NCBI GenBank assembly: GCA_016800925.1
Contig: JABCPU010000131.1
Coordinates: 62,001-126,000 of the forward strand
Origin: Suillus spraguei
Lineage: Eukaryota > Basidiomycota > Agaricomycetes > Boletales > Suillaceae
DNA length: 64,000 bases
Direction: 5' to 3'
In this document: positions 34,030 through 45,540 of the stretch, in pieces
Position numbering within the stretch: position 1 is the first letter of the stretch
How the letters are laid out: every line of letters begins with the position of its first letter
Position numbers and translations under genes: made by a program
The notes under the pieces: generated by a model
Told to the model about the DNA's origin: nothing
The model's database searches: none
Seen by the model: the letters and a program-made list of their open reading frames with translations, nothing else

Positions 34030-36046
34030 TCATGATATTTCGTTCCCGCCCTCGATCATCCCTTTCGCCTTCATATTGTTTATCTCTTGATCTCTCTGTA
34101 TTCTATATATGACACAGACTTAGCAACCACAGACAGACACATGAAGGAAGACGGTCACGTACAAGCCTTCGTCTTCGAGCACAGTCGTATCTCTGATTCG
34201 CAAGTAGATCATCGGGAAAGCGAACACGAGACCCGCGACAACTAGACACCACGTAGAGAGGAAGATGTTCATGTAGCTGTAAGACCAGGGTTAACTTTCA
34301 AACCTGGTCGATTGGTCGAGTAACTAAGACTTACGGAAGCCCTATTGCATCCATCCGCCACACACCAGCAGCTCCGGCGCTCTGAATAGAATGATCTGTA
34401 AAAAAATACAGTTAGAACTCATATACCAGCTGAATCAGAGACTAGGCATACAGAACCCGGAGTAGATAGCTAGCTTATTAGTGTCATTGCTCATGGCACC
34501 GATGAGCCAGAAACTCGTCGTCTGCCACATTGCGTCCAGCAATCCATAGAATATCATGAGCCAGACATGCGCTGGGTACTCTGCGTTGTAAATATCCATC
34601 TTCTGCGAGTCTAGGGGGACGGAAGCGCGAGTGTACGTCCTACATACAAGATCATCAGGAATTGACAAGAAGGTCTATCTGTGCTGGAGAATGCGAACCG
34701 TTGGTAAAAATAAGCCCAGATGTGCACTGTGAATGTCATCGCTAGTAGAATACCCCACCCAGTGAACGCGCGCACACGCCTCCGCAGCCTCTTGGAGTCT
34801 AGGATGACACCAATCATTCCGCTACCAATGATCTGTGAAAGCCAGTACATAAAGTTATTGAGAGACCTCGCACGGATGTTGAACAGTGCCGAGTTGTAAT
34901 CGTTGAACTCTGCTCACAGAGGGTCAGGCGCTTCAAGTAGTGGGAATCGGAAACGACGTACGCCACGTGTAAAAGTAATTACTCGCAAAAAACATCGGGA
35001 AGAGCAAGAGGATCATGGGGTCTGTGATGATCGCAACCCATAAGCCATGAAATTCGGATTTCCACGACGGAAGGCGAGGCATCACGACCCTCGTCCCGTC
35101 CGTGCGGATCATTTTATCAGGATCGGCCATCAAAAGAGGAATCGACACCCCAAGTATTGTGAGAATCAGAATTCCGATCTGTGCAGTAATCATGATTAGT
35201 GACAGTACCAACGAGGTGTTTGGGAGTACCAACATATGTTCCATTGCTGACTTGTTAGGAGACAAGTTGAATTAAGACAAAGGCATGACGAGGGAGGGAA
35301 GAGACTTACCGCTGTTGTTCTAAAGCCATAATGGTAAGCGCCGGTGTCAATAATGCACTGCTTTACATACTGTTGAGTGGATATTCTGCCCGAAGGATAC
35401 GGCAGCTCCTACGACTGCTCCCAAATTGAAAATGGCCCAGAATATGCTGATAAAGATGCCCTTCTGCGCTTCAGTACAGTAGCTTAGCATTAATGCGCCT
35501 TGAGCGGTCCACAGGAACGCAGCAGTGACACCTAGAAGGGCACCCGAGGTAACAACAAACCAGCCAGCGCCAGGGTGAATATTGATTGCGCTGGGTTAGG
35601 TATAAGGAAGAGACTGGTAAGAAACAAAAAGAACTTGCAGGTAAGAACCAACGTAGAGCGCATAGCCCAATGTTCCAAAGAGCAGGGTCCGCTTGGCGCC
35701 GATCTTGTTATTGACAGTTCTTTCAATTTGTATGTTCAATCAACCAACGGATCATCATGGGGGTGGAATGTCTTTACCCAGAGAAGAACGCGAAAAATGC
35801 ATATGTCGCGTATACTGCACAAGTTGAGTTTGCAGAAGTCGTTGGGTTGACTTGGCCGCCTCCGCCAAGTCCAGTGAGGGCGTTAAACATCCCAGGGCAT
35901 AAGAAGCAGACAAAAGCAAGCATGACTATTTGCGTTATGGGGTGATAGTAAACACCACGCAAGCCCTTTGGTCGTTCGTACACGGAGACAGAATCATTAT
36001 CAGGGTTGTTAGAGTCGCCACCTTTCTCGTCGACGGAGCTAGACAT
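34030..36046 (-). CDS. UNC93-like major facilitator family transporter
   Basis: Eleven exons give 486 aa: 36046-35778, 35719-35639, 35590-35371, 35319-35310, 35250-35234, 35178-34962, 34909-34699, 34639-34452, 34395-34335, 34276-34163 and 34102-34030. The start is MSSSVDEKGGDSNNP. Typical blocks are GLRGVYYHPITQIVMLAFVC, LFGTLGYALYVGSYLAINIH, LWTAQGALMLSYCTEAQKGI, IFNLGAVVGAAVSFGQN and IQSAGAAGVWRMDAIGLPYM. About 11-12 hydrophobic helices are present. Exons four (10 nt) and five (17 nt) are microexons needed to keep the family pattern STNNSVSNGTYIG. The intron after exon two uses a GC donor (GCAAGT). Fungal members are probable plasma or endomembrane transporters of unknown substrate. A broken fragment lies at 31.4-31.8 kb. 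Confidence 0.88.
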
Positions 36047-36698
36047 AATATTGAAATGAGGGAACAATCCAAGGTGAAGGGACAACGTGTAGATAAGTTC
36101 CTACTTATACGCTGCCTGATAGATAATACACGGGACGGGCTCGTGAGAGGGTGGGTGTAAAGCCGCGGAACAGCGAACGCTTACTCGCTTTGGTTTATCA
36201 TAGTTCAAGCTATTTAATAATAGGTCGGTCAAGAGCGCGCGGCGCAATGATCCACAAGAGTGAATGAGCCCAGATAATGATAAGAGGTCAGGTGGAAAGC
36301 AATATAAGAAATTAAGCATACATATTCGATGGTGTGCCTGTCAAGCAGATAATGAATGCTTGAACTTACTTTGGGACCATCGGTGTATTCAGCATGCTGA
36401 TTTGTCTGCAGCAATACTAAGTAGGGACAACTGTGACGGTAATAAGTGAACGATACGTACCTGCAGCTAAATAGAACTGAAGAATTTAGGGCAGACTAAT
36501 GTTGAAACGTTGAAGCTTGATGGTCAACGCACTGCAAGTAATCCGAATAGACGAGTCGGAAAATCAACTTTTGCAAGTTGTAGTATTATGTATGTGACAT
36601 GAAGTGACTATCGTGACACTGTCACAGAAAAATATCCCGGATAGGCGTTTCACCGAACGAGTGTGGTACCGGTGCAGGTATCGAGCTCAATATCGATC
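36047..36698. promoter_or_regulatory. divergent intergenic region, UNC93-like / YTM1
   Basis: 652 bases separate the two divergent start codons. It must hold both promoters. I see no clear TATA box or repeated motif. Confidence 0.4.
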
Positions 36699-38162
36699 AT
36701 GGCGTCGTTATCATCATCCGCAGCGCCCTCTCACCCCGTTATATTTACGACTCAAACACCCTATGCACTCCCCTCCCAAAAATTCATGATCCCCTTGGAT
36801 TGGAAACGCTACCAGCTCTCCCAACTCATCAACAAAGCACTTGACCTCCCCAAGCCTATTCCATTTGATTTCCTTGTCCATGGCGAGATTCTCAGAGTAT
36901 CCCTTTTGGAATGGCGTGCTGAGAAGGGTGTCGGAGAGGTAAGCGAAGTGATCAAGTTGTTTGGAAGAGAGCCTGACGTTATTACAGGAAGATACGTTAG
37001 AGATCGAGTATTTCGAAAGTGTAATGCCTCCTCAGCGCATGTCCGAGCTTCCGCATGAGGATTGGGTATCTTCAGTATCGTGCCGAATACCTCAGTATGT
37101 TCTGCCAGTGTACATCACTTCGTGATTCATCTACTAAACCTTAAATTATTACCACAGACACTTCCTAACAGCATCATATGATGGTCACCTACGTCTCTTC
37201 GACTATTCGCAAAATCTGGTTCTCGATGCCTCTGTGCACCAATCACCCATCACTTCTGTCTGCGTTGTACCATCCTCGTCATCAGACACTGAGTCTCGCA
37301 TTCTAGCAAGTTCGTCGCATGACCTCACTGCGTGTCTTACACGCATATCTCTGAACTCAGAAAGTTCTACTGCATCCACTATTGCTTCTCTACATCTCCA
37401 CACCAGCCCGCTATCCTCCATATCTACTGATGCATCTGGTTCGCACCTCCTCACCTCCTCGTGGGATGGCCTCATCGGTGTCTGGGATACCTCAGTGCCC
37501 GACGACCACCAAGTCAATTTAGAGCGCAATGACGATAGAAAAAAGCGGCGTAAGACGGCCTCCACAAACATAAAGCGGAAAGCACCAATAGCAGTACTAA
37601 AATCGCACACCGCACGCGTGTCAAAAGCATTATTTGCTACTGGTGAACTTGCAAAAGGTAAGGCGTACAGCTGTGGTTTTGACTCGACGGTACGAACATG
37701 GGATGTCGAGAGTGGTGTATGTGTAAATACTATTGTTAGTCTTATTCCGCATTGTCTGAACCCAAAACTGAATATATTTCGCCGCATCAGAACGTCCCTG
37801 AGCGTCCGATGCTCGATCTCGCTGAAACCCCCGACGGGAGCGTCCTTCTCGCCGCATCCACAGACCGTACTGTGTCCATCTTCGACCTTCGTGTTTCGTC
37901 CCTCTCGTCCTCCACAGGCATTATGATGCACCCCGCGACTCCATCCTGCATTTCCACATCTGAAAGTGGGAAGCATCAGGTCGTCACTGGCAGTTATGAC
38001 GGCATTGCGCGGTTGTGGGATCTACGGAGCACGAAAGGTGCTGTGGCCAGTTTCAGGGTGTGGGATGGGATGAAGGTGCTTGCGGTGGATTGGGTCGGGG
38101 ATGTGGTGGGCATTGGAGGTGAGGGTGGGATGGAAGTATGGAGAATCGCCGGGGGGTCCTAG
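36699..38162 (+). CDS. YTM1: Ytm1/WDR12-like WD40 ribosome biogenesis protein
   Basis: Four exons, 36699-36938, 36988-37094, 37158-37734 and 37791-38162, give 431 aa with consistent phases. The N-terminus is a NLE/ubiquitin-like domain (about residues 10-75: HPVIFTTQTPYALPSQKFMI, LSQLINKALDLPKPIPFDFL). It is followed by the linker ESVMPPQRMSELPHEDWVSS and WD40 repeats (HFLTASYDGHLRLFD, LLTSSWDGLIGVWD, YSCGFDSTVRTWDVESG, LLAASTDRTVSIFDLR, VVTGSYDGIARLWDLRS). This matches Ytm1/WDR12, which with Erb1 and Nop7 forms the complex for pre-60S maturation in the nucleolus; the NLE domain is the Rea1/Midasin contact. Length is normal for the family. An essential single-copy gene next to transposon scars suggests this side is stable host DNA. 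Confidence 0.92.
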
Positions 38163-38651
38163 GTTTGTTAAAAAATCCAATTGTTTGGAGTTGGATCGAG
38201 TCGCCTTGACTTTACTACATCGAGGCCAGATCTCGGGAGAGGCACGGCAGTATGTGAATTTCGTTAGGTGTCACACACTACCTACTACGAGTAATACTTC
38301 CGTGTTGTTCACCCTAGGCTGTGAGCTACATCAGAGGCCCCGAGTAGACCTGGCGTTGAATGTTTTTGAATACTAAAACACTTATGAGTGGAGAGTTGTT
38401 TAAATAGTACGATACATACACACAGTACTAGGTAATAACTTCAAGTTCGACACCCGTCGACATAAACTTTTCGCCAGCTTCGAGACCTGTTTCGTGACGT
38501 AGTCACACTCATGTCACCAATAGTAACGGACAGTCACACTTGCCAAATTTACAACTCATGAACTTCGACATTGGGATGCTATACTAGCTAGTGGTAAACT
38601 TGCAAGCTATAGTATGTATGGAGAAATACAGAGCTGAATGCAAATCATTAC

Positions 38652-38889
38652 TGTTGGATTATCAGGGGTCGAGGTACGAGCTCGACACTTATCGGGAATC
38701 TTCGGGATCAATGGCGCATCAATGGCGCAATATTACCGGGCGTCGGCAGCATGGTTTTAGCGTTGACTGACATATATAAGGAGGTATTTTTCTGTAGGAG
38801 TACACTATGCGTTTGTCAGCGGGTTCACTGTAAAACCTGAGTTGGTATTACTTCGCAGAACGTGTCCGAGACTTGCGTGCAACTCAACA
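38652..38889 (+). mobile_element. solo LTR, copy 2 (TSD ATTAC)
   Basis: 238 bp from TGTTGGATTATCAGGGG to GCAACTCAACA, with TGTTG/CAACA inverted ends. It is flanked by the perfect duplication ATTAC (38647-38651 and 38890-38894). A TATA-like CATATATAAG lies at 38771-38780. No internal region. It lies 490 bases after the YTM1 stop. Confidence 0.95.
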
Positions 38890-38894
38890 ATTAC

Positions 38895-40317
38895 TGTTGT
38901 GTAAAATACTGAATGAGGTAGATTTGATACATCGAAGGATTGTCTTGCTGGATGTATGTATTGAGCGAAAAAAATATGATCACCGGATGTCCTCATAGTC
39001 AGGATCAGTAGACGCCAATGGCTTGCCTCGGCGATGCCCCACGAACCTAGTTAAATGCTCAGCGCTCATCTGTTCATGGATTGTAGCTACAATGTTAAAT
39101 TTAATGTCCGACATCGGCAGCCGGCAGGTGAGTGCAAGCGTCACGCTGAAAATACGATCTCCACTATTTCTCAATAGTTTTGTTTTGTTTCACTTGGAAT
39201 ATGCTAGTATAATATGTAGAACATACCTAGTGAAGCAATTGCTTCAAAATGAAGTGCTGTAGACAAAAATCACGAAATAATAGTACCTATACTGCATTGG
39301 AAATTATTTTAATTTCTCGCCGTACTTCGCGAGGTGATCGGGGACAAACCAAATAAAGACAAACTTCTGAGCTGGTTATGCTCTTGGACCTTAGTTATTC
39401 CAAAATTTTCTCAAATAGGATCTCTCCGAGTCATGTGGGCGCTTCAGCCTGAGATGGCACAAGTCAATGGTTAACTCGGTTTCGTTTGGACTGTATCATA
39501 GCGGATATTACCGTGACAGTAGGGACTCAACTCTGGAGACGAAGTTCTTCATGCGGATATCTACCATCACGAATGTCAACCTGTATCCAACCACTCTGTC
39601 CTCGTGCATGTTAGTACTGCACGCACCCACTCCAGGTCTCAGGAGGCATGATTGACATGTGAAGCTATGTGCCACCTTCCAGAATTATTCTCCATTCTTG
39701 CCTGCTGACAGCAAAGTCGGAAACCATGCAAATTACATCATCACTTGTCCTACTTATCTGATGAACAGGAGAATCGGCAAGTGGAGTCCAGCCATGAAAG
39801 TGCATGTCGATATAGCAACGTTCGATTACCACACATTTACCGACGATTGGGAATGGGTAGCACAGATGCAATGGTCACGCCAGTCGATTTGATTCAATGG
39901 TGTTTAATGGAACTCACGAGACTAGCCTTGAAACCTTGCTGTTGACAGACATCCCCAAAGTTTGGACAAAGCACTGTGTGAGCTCAGATGTAAAATTCAG
40001 GGTTTCGAATTCTGGTAGGTTCATGCAACTGGCATTCTCTCTCGTTTCATGTATTTCATTGATTGATGGTGACGTGGTAATCGTCTGCAGAAAGGCACGA
40101 CTGATTATCCTCAAGTGCCCCCGTGGAGCCAGCTCTTGTGTCACAAGTTGATCCGCCTGTCGCAGGGGTAGCTGGCAGACATTCAAGTTGTGTCTGAATA
40201 CGGCTGAATATATCACAGTATGCTCCCTTCTTTCCAATCTAGGATTCAGCTAAGGGGGTACAAATATAGAATGAAGCGTCCGGAAAGATTAAGAACTTCT
40301 CTTGTCATTATTTTACC
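38895..40317. other. no gene recognised
   Basis: Only short frames, none linked by splice signals into a recognisable protein. It includes the 5' flank of the MFS permease. Confidence 0.5.
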
Positions 40318-42939
40318 ATGACTTGCGTTGTGAACACTATTCCTGCTGATCACACGAAACCCATTAGCTCAGAAGACAACCAATGTGGCGAGGAGCGGCC
40401 AGAGGACTCGGTTTTGGATTTCAAAAATGTCCCAGTGCTGACGCCAGAACAGGAGAAGAAACTGTGGAGAAAGATTGACCTGCGGATAATGCCTATCCTC
40501 AGTTTGATGTATCTTCTGGCTTTCCTTGACAGAAGTGCGTAGTGATCGCAATAGTTGGCATCGAATGTATTCCTTACTTTTCAGCAGGTAACATCGGTAA
40601 CGCGAGGTTGGAGGGGATCATGACTCAGCTGGACCTCACTGGAGACAGATTCAACATTGCATTGGTACGTAATGTGTGGCTTTTTGTTCACGATATTGTC
40701 AATCTTACAGCTGGATGCAGATAATGTTTATTATAGTAAGTATTGTTATTCTATCAGGTGTCCGATTTTTTTTTTGAAGAGCCGTAAAGCCATACTGCCT
40801 GTTTGAATGCCCCGCTAAGTTCGTTTGGGACCCAATGTATTGGTTATTTGCGCTCTGACTGCAACCTCAGCCTGGTTCTTAAAGTGTTCAGGCCATCCAG
40901 GTAAGTGTTCATGTTAACCATTGAGTGCTGCATGACTGACTCTGTATTCGAGGTGGCTTCCAGGGATAAATGTAAGTCTTACATTTATGACGGCTGGATT
41001 TGTCTCAAGCTCGACAGCTTGTATGGGGGTAGTTATGTGCGCCGTTCAGTCCTGATACGCTTTGATATTGCTGAAGAAACCTATCTCCAGGACACTCATG
41101 GCTTTCGTGAAGACGTAAGATTGGGCAAACGTCGCCAATTTTCGACTTGATATTGACCTTGCATGCCAGATACCCTCAGCTTGTTGGAGTACGAATCTGC
41201 CTTGGTATTACTGAGGCAGGTTTGTTCCCTGGCGTGGTTTATTAGTGAGTATAAGTGAAGAGCTTTTGCAGGACATTACTGATAAATCTGTAGCCTTACT
41301 TTATGGTATCCGAGACACATGTTACAATACCGAAGTAAGTATCCTGTATTTGGTTGTTCGTTTGGAATGTTGAAGTGCTCCCATAGTTGGCTTGTTTTTT
41401 GGTGCTGCAACAGTTGCAGGTTTGTTGTCTCGCTACATCGTCGGGATTTTAATTGTGAAATAAATTTCAGGTGCTTTCTCCGGTTTACTAGCCTTTGGGA
41501 TTGGTTACATGGGCGGTATAGGGGGACTCGAAGCATGGTCTTGGATCTTTGTGAGCCCGTTTATGGTCAATGTCAGGAATGATGCTCAAAACATCCATGC
41601 AGATGCTTGAAGGCCTTCTAACGATAGTTGTAGCCATCATTGCTTTCTTTGGTGAGTGTAGTGCGTGTTTGATAACACAGAGGACTCATACATATACAAT
41701 CGCTCAGTTTTGGTCGACTTTCCGAGCACAGCTAAGTTCCTGACCCAGGAAGAGCGTGCTTTTGTTGTCTGGAAGAAAAGTGGGTGGAGTAATAGATTTT
41801 GAGAAAGCAGATATGATTTGGATTTCTTTCAGAATATGATAATTCATCAGTCGGTGAGGACGAGAGGTTTATGACCAGGCACGTGTGGGCCGCGCTCAGA
41901 GACTGGCAGGTAAAATGCTAATTATCCTGGGCTTTGTCGTTTCCGTGCCTCAACTAACTTGTCAGATCTGGCTTCATATCTTCATGTACATATCAATCGT
42001 TGTACCTCGTAAGTGACACATCTTTGTTGTTTAGCGACAGTAGAAGTTAACTTGATCACTCCCAGTATATGGCATCACCCTGTTTCTCCCGTAAGTCGAA
42101 TGTTAGATCTTCGAAGATGGTGTTTCACCTATTTGTGCCAGAACGATCATCAACAGGTCTGTCATGACGAGCTGATTTGATCCGTTTATTCAATTGCATT
42201 CAGCTTTGGATATAATGTACCGGTCAGCCAGTTGCTCACTGTGCCACCATATGTCGCCGCAAGTCAGTTTTCTTTTCTATCTGCAATCTCACGACGCATT
42301 AACCTGTTCTATTTAGCTCTCGCATTGCTTGTCTTTGCGCACTACTCGGACAAGTTGAAAATGCGATACCCTTTCATTCTTGTTGGCTATACAATGTGTC
42401 TCATCGGCTTTTCGATAAACATATCCGCCGCACCCGTTGGTGTCAAGTACTTTGGCACATTCTTCATTGTCATAGGAAGCTATGCAGCATTCCCTGGTGT
42501 CATTTCTTGGTATATCATTATCAGTCGCATCATGACTAAGGTTGACATATAGTAATGAAGGCTCGGAAACAATCTCTCCGGCCAGTACAAGAGAGGTGTT
42601 GGCATGGCCTTCGAAATGAGCATAGGAAATTTCAGCGGTATAATTGCAGCCAGCATCTATAGATTGCAAGACGAACCTCGTTTTATTTTGGGGCGTAAGT
42701 TGACTTTGATGACATGGCTCGCACTGGCTAACCCTTCTTTTCCAGATGCAGTGGAACTCATGTTCATCGGGATTGGACTCATATTTTTGCCGATTTTGGT
42801 GTTCATTTACAAGAGGATCAACGCCCAACGTGACGCTGCCGAACACCTCGCAACGGAACGGGGAGAGAAAGTGCAATATTCGATACAGGAATTGCGGGAG
42901 CTGGGGGACCGTGCGCCTGACTTCAGATACACGATATAA
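40318..42939 (+). CDS. MFS permease, anion:cation symporter (allantoate/nicotinate-type) family
   Basis: Twenty-two exons give 503 aa. Starts-ends: 40318-40534, 40588-40664, 40721-40735, 40790-40818, 40871-40900, 40953-40971, 41018-41028, 41091-41114, 41170-41244, 41294-41334, 41387-41419, 41471-41550, 41603-41651, 41708-41779, 41833-41909, 41966-42008, 42066-42090, 42142-42156, 42204-42262, 42317-42509, 42561-42694, 42746-42939. Phases agree throughout. Family blocks are seen: LWRKIDLRIMPILSLMYLLA, FLDRSNIGNARLEG, PYCLFECPANLVLKVFRPSR, GITEAGLFPGVVYYLTLWYP, GAFSGLLAFGIGYMGG, and W-LGNNLSGQYKRGVGMAF. About 12 membrane helices are expected. The Dal5/Tna1 family imports carboxylates such as allantoate, nicotinate or pantothenate with protons; the substrate here is unknown. 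Median exon size is about 46 nt, with several microexons. Confidence 0.88.
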
Positions 42940-43885
42940 GCAGGAAAGAAGTTGTGCGTGTAATATGCTTCTCATGACCTGGTATCGAGAATACAATTCC
43001 TCGCAAAGAATTCATGTTTATTATGTCTAACTGAATATACGTCTCAGTGGGAGATTGTATAGTTGCCCCAGCGAGCAGATCATTGGTATCATACTTGGCT
43101 GGACGTTGTCGGAGACATACGGCAATAGTCATAATGCGAGCGCGGCCTGTATGTTGATACCTGGCTACCGTGAACGTGATCGTAGACGAAAATTGTGAAA
43201 TGTTACAGGGGGCACAAACAATATTACTATAATGGCTACCAAAACACTGGCCAAGGTACCACAATAATAACTAGAAGATCTACTTATGTAGGCAAACATC
43301 AATAATCTTCCCCCAGCTAGTACCCTCCAGGCCGTTCCATTAGGAACTTTGGGGGCCAGTGACGGATACATACACGTTGGGTACTACCAACTCTTATATT
43401 GTCTTCCACAATGAGTATTTCGACAACGAGGAAGATAATCTGGAGACTAGGAATGAAATTTTCGTTGTTGGCTGTGTTCTTGATTCGTACTATCATCACT
43501 CGATAGACCAACTAGCAGTTACACTTGTAAAGACCCTCATAATATAGAAATGATATGTCAGCTGTGGAGAGACCAGACTAACGAAGTCGCTGGATCGTTG
43601 TGGACGAGTAGTGCATGTCTGCCGGTCGCTGAGGAACTTCTAGATGTGTGTCATTGAATGATCATATTCAACATCATCATCGCCAAGACTCGAGCTGAAC
43701 TCGAACTCGAACAGACCAACAATGGAAGATCGGAGAGATCGTACTACTAATACCCTATCATTATGCGGTGGGATGCAAGGGATGAAAGAGTACACAGTCG
43801 AGGATTCCCCAAGGCCTCCCTCAGAGACTGATGTGTATTATGAGCGACCGTAACACAAGAGGTCGCAGTATAAAACCAGGCTTCA
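42940..43885. other. intergenic, nothing recognised
   Basis: About 950 bases between convergent genes. Short frames only. Confidence 0.5.
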
Positions 43886-45448
43886 TCACAACACAGGCGT
43901 CCTCGGGGTTCCATTATGCCGCAGAGGCGACCGTGACCTTTCAGGAGACGCAAATGGTGGTGAAACAGGCGTAGTGAAAAACACTGGTCGCGGCTGTGTT
44001 TCAAGGCCACTTCCAGGAGGCGGAATCCCAGAAGGATAGACAAATAACGGCTGGGCCACATACGCTGGGTATAATGGCCCGGAGTATTGTGGGTTGCTGG
44101 TACTGTCTGACGATGCAGCACCATCTGAAGAAGGTGATCTGGACCGCCCGCCAGACAACTGTCTAGAGAACACGAGGTTTGCAGAGCTCGGGCTGATGAC
44201 ATATGGTCTTGGAGCTGGAGCAGGCGAGCTCTGGACCTGATGTGGAATACGGCCTGTAGATAAAGGAGTTGATGGACCTGAAAACAAGTCCAAGGTTCCT
44301 CTGTTCCGCTGGGAATACCAGCTCTTTGATGTTTTGGAGTACCGTTGACGACTGTGCCTCCTCCGATCACCCTGCCCGGGAACATATTCACTTGAGATAC
44401 GAGCCGGAGAAATCCATGGAAGGCCACTAAGGTCTCGCATGAATCGCCGAATACGCGCCACTTGAGAGGCAATGGATTCCTCTGGTGGGGGGCGGATGGG
44501 TGACTCCATCTTTGCAAAATCTTCTGCAGGTCGAGGCTCCACAAGAACAGGAGTCGCAGTAGCTTGGGTCGAAAGATGAATGGTACGAGGAAGGGAAATC
44601 GCTTCCGTGGAGTGGCTGAAGGGTTGAAGAGGGGAAATAGCGTCGGTAGAATGATGGAATGGATGGGAAGTGTTCAAGGTATCGCGGTGGAAATGAGCAG
44701 GGAAAATATCATCATGACTGTGCGAGCGACTAGGTTCGTACAACTCGTTGACGGCCGACAATGTCCGATCACGCCTTGTATCCGTGATAGATGTGCGTGT
44801 ATCGGCATCAAACAGAATGTTTGGCTTTGTGGGAGATAGCATGTCGGACGGAGGTGTGTCAACTCTCTCAACCTGGGGTACATCATTTGCTAGCATCTGT
44901 CGATGCATAAGCGAAATCCCTGGAGCTTGAGGATTCGGTTGGTACGGGGGTATTGTGCTCCCCTGCTTCATTGATTTGGTATGGTCCTTTGGATTCAAAC
45001 GTCCTCTCGACATAACTCTCGGTATACTTTTCAACCCATTCATGAAACCACCATAAAACTTCTTCTTCCCCTGGGGCTTCCTCTCGTGTCCTTCTGAAGA
45101 CCCATATCCATTCTCCTCATCGGCACCTGCGACATCGATGCCAACAGTCATATACTCGTACTCAGAATCTGAGAGAGTGGGCTGCGCTGTATGAAGTGCT
45201 GGGCGCATAACAGGAGTGGAATGTTGCCAGTGAGGCGTCTGAGGGGTTTGGGTTGCAGGGTACTGGGATGGCTGAGAGGCCGAAATCCAAGTAACATCTC
45301 GGACACGCGATGCATGGCTTGCCCTAGAGTATCTGTCCCTGGGCATTGGCTCTCCAAGGAAATCCCGTGTAGTACTAGGGGAACGTGAGAAGCTTGTATC
45401 AATACGAATGTCTCCGAGTCGAGGTTGCCCATAGTCGAGTTCAGACAT
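43886..45448 (-). CDS. Ser/Pro-rich protein, conserved basidiomycete type, unknown function
   Basis: A single open frame of 520 aa runs from the ATG at 45448 (MSELDYGQPRLGDIRID) to the stop at 43886. I chose this ATG because upstream in-frame codons up to 45463 contain no other ATG. The protein is largely disordered, rich in Ser, Pro and Arg. It has one basic patch at about residues 130-165 (KKKFYGGFMNGLKSIPRVMS), a motif I have seen in agaricomycete proteins of unknown role. A second conserved-looking stretch is QVARIRRFMRDLSGLPWISP (about 335-355). No signal peptide or membrane helix is visible. A TATA box lies 83 bases upstream. Possibly a regulatory or scaffold protein; function not assigned. 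Confidence 0.75.
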   Translation of the reverse strand: MSELDYGQPRLGDIRIDTSFSRSPSTTRDFLGEPMPRDRYSRASHASRVRDVTWISASQPSQYPATQTPQTPHWQHSTPVMRPALHTAQPTLSDSEYEYMTVGIDVAGADEENGYGSSEGHERKPQGKKKFYGGFMNGLKSIPRVMSRGRLNPKDHTKSMKQGSTIPPYQPNPQAPGISLMHRQMLANDVPQVERVDTPPSDMLSPTKPNILFDADTRTSITDTRRDRTLSAVNELYEPSRSHSHDDIFPAHFHRDTLNTSHPFHHSTDAISPLQPFSHSTEAISLPRTIHLSTQATATPVLVEPRPAEDFAKMESPIRPPPEESIASQVARIRRFMRDLSGLPWISPARISSEYVPGQGDRRRHSRQRYSKTSKSWYSQRNRGTLDLFSGPSTPLSTGRIPHQVQSSPAPAPRPYVISPSSANLVFSRQLSGGRSRSPSSDGAASSDSTSNPQYSGPLYPAYVAQPLFVYPSGIPPPGSGLETQPRPVFFTTPVSPPFASPERSRSPLRHNGTPRTPVL

Positions 45449-45530
45449 TGCAATACACAGCAAAGGTGAATAGTGCAGCTAGCGGAATATGAAGAAGTGC
45501 ATAGAAGGCAACATGGGCCCTTATATAATG

Positions 45531-45540
45531 GTGGTCGGCG
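45531..45540 (-). promoter_or_regulatory. TATA box of the Ser/Pro-rich gene
   Basis: The minus strand reads CATTATATAA, about 83 bases upstream of the ATG at 45448. Confidence 0.4.

Noticed and set aside
37203..37976. 257-aa minus-strand frame opposite YTM1
   Set aside because: Antisense to a clear WD40 gene with matching exons; no independent support.
42313..42996. 227-aa minus-strand frame opposite the permease
   Set aside because: Antisense to well-supported exons; no recognisable domain.
43747..44544. 265-aa minus-strand frame overlapping the Ser/Pro-rich gene
   Set aside because: Same strand, different frame from the 520-aa frame; composition (His/Leu/Ser runs) looks like a shadow.
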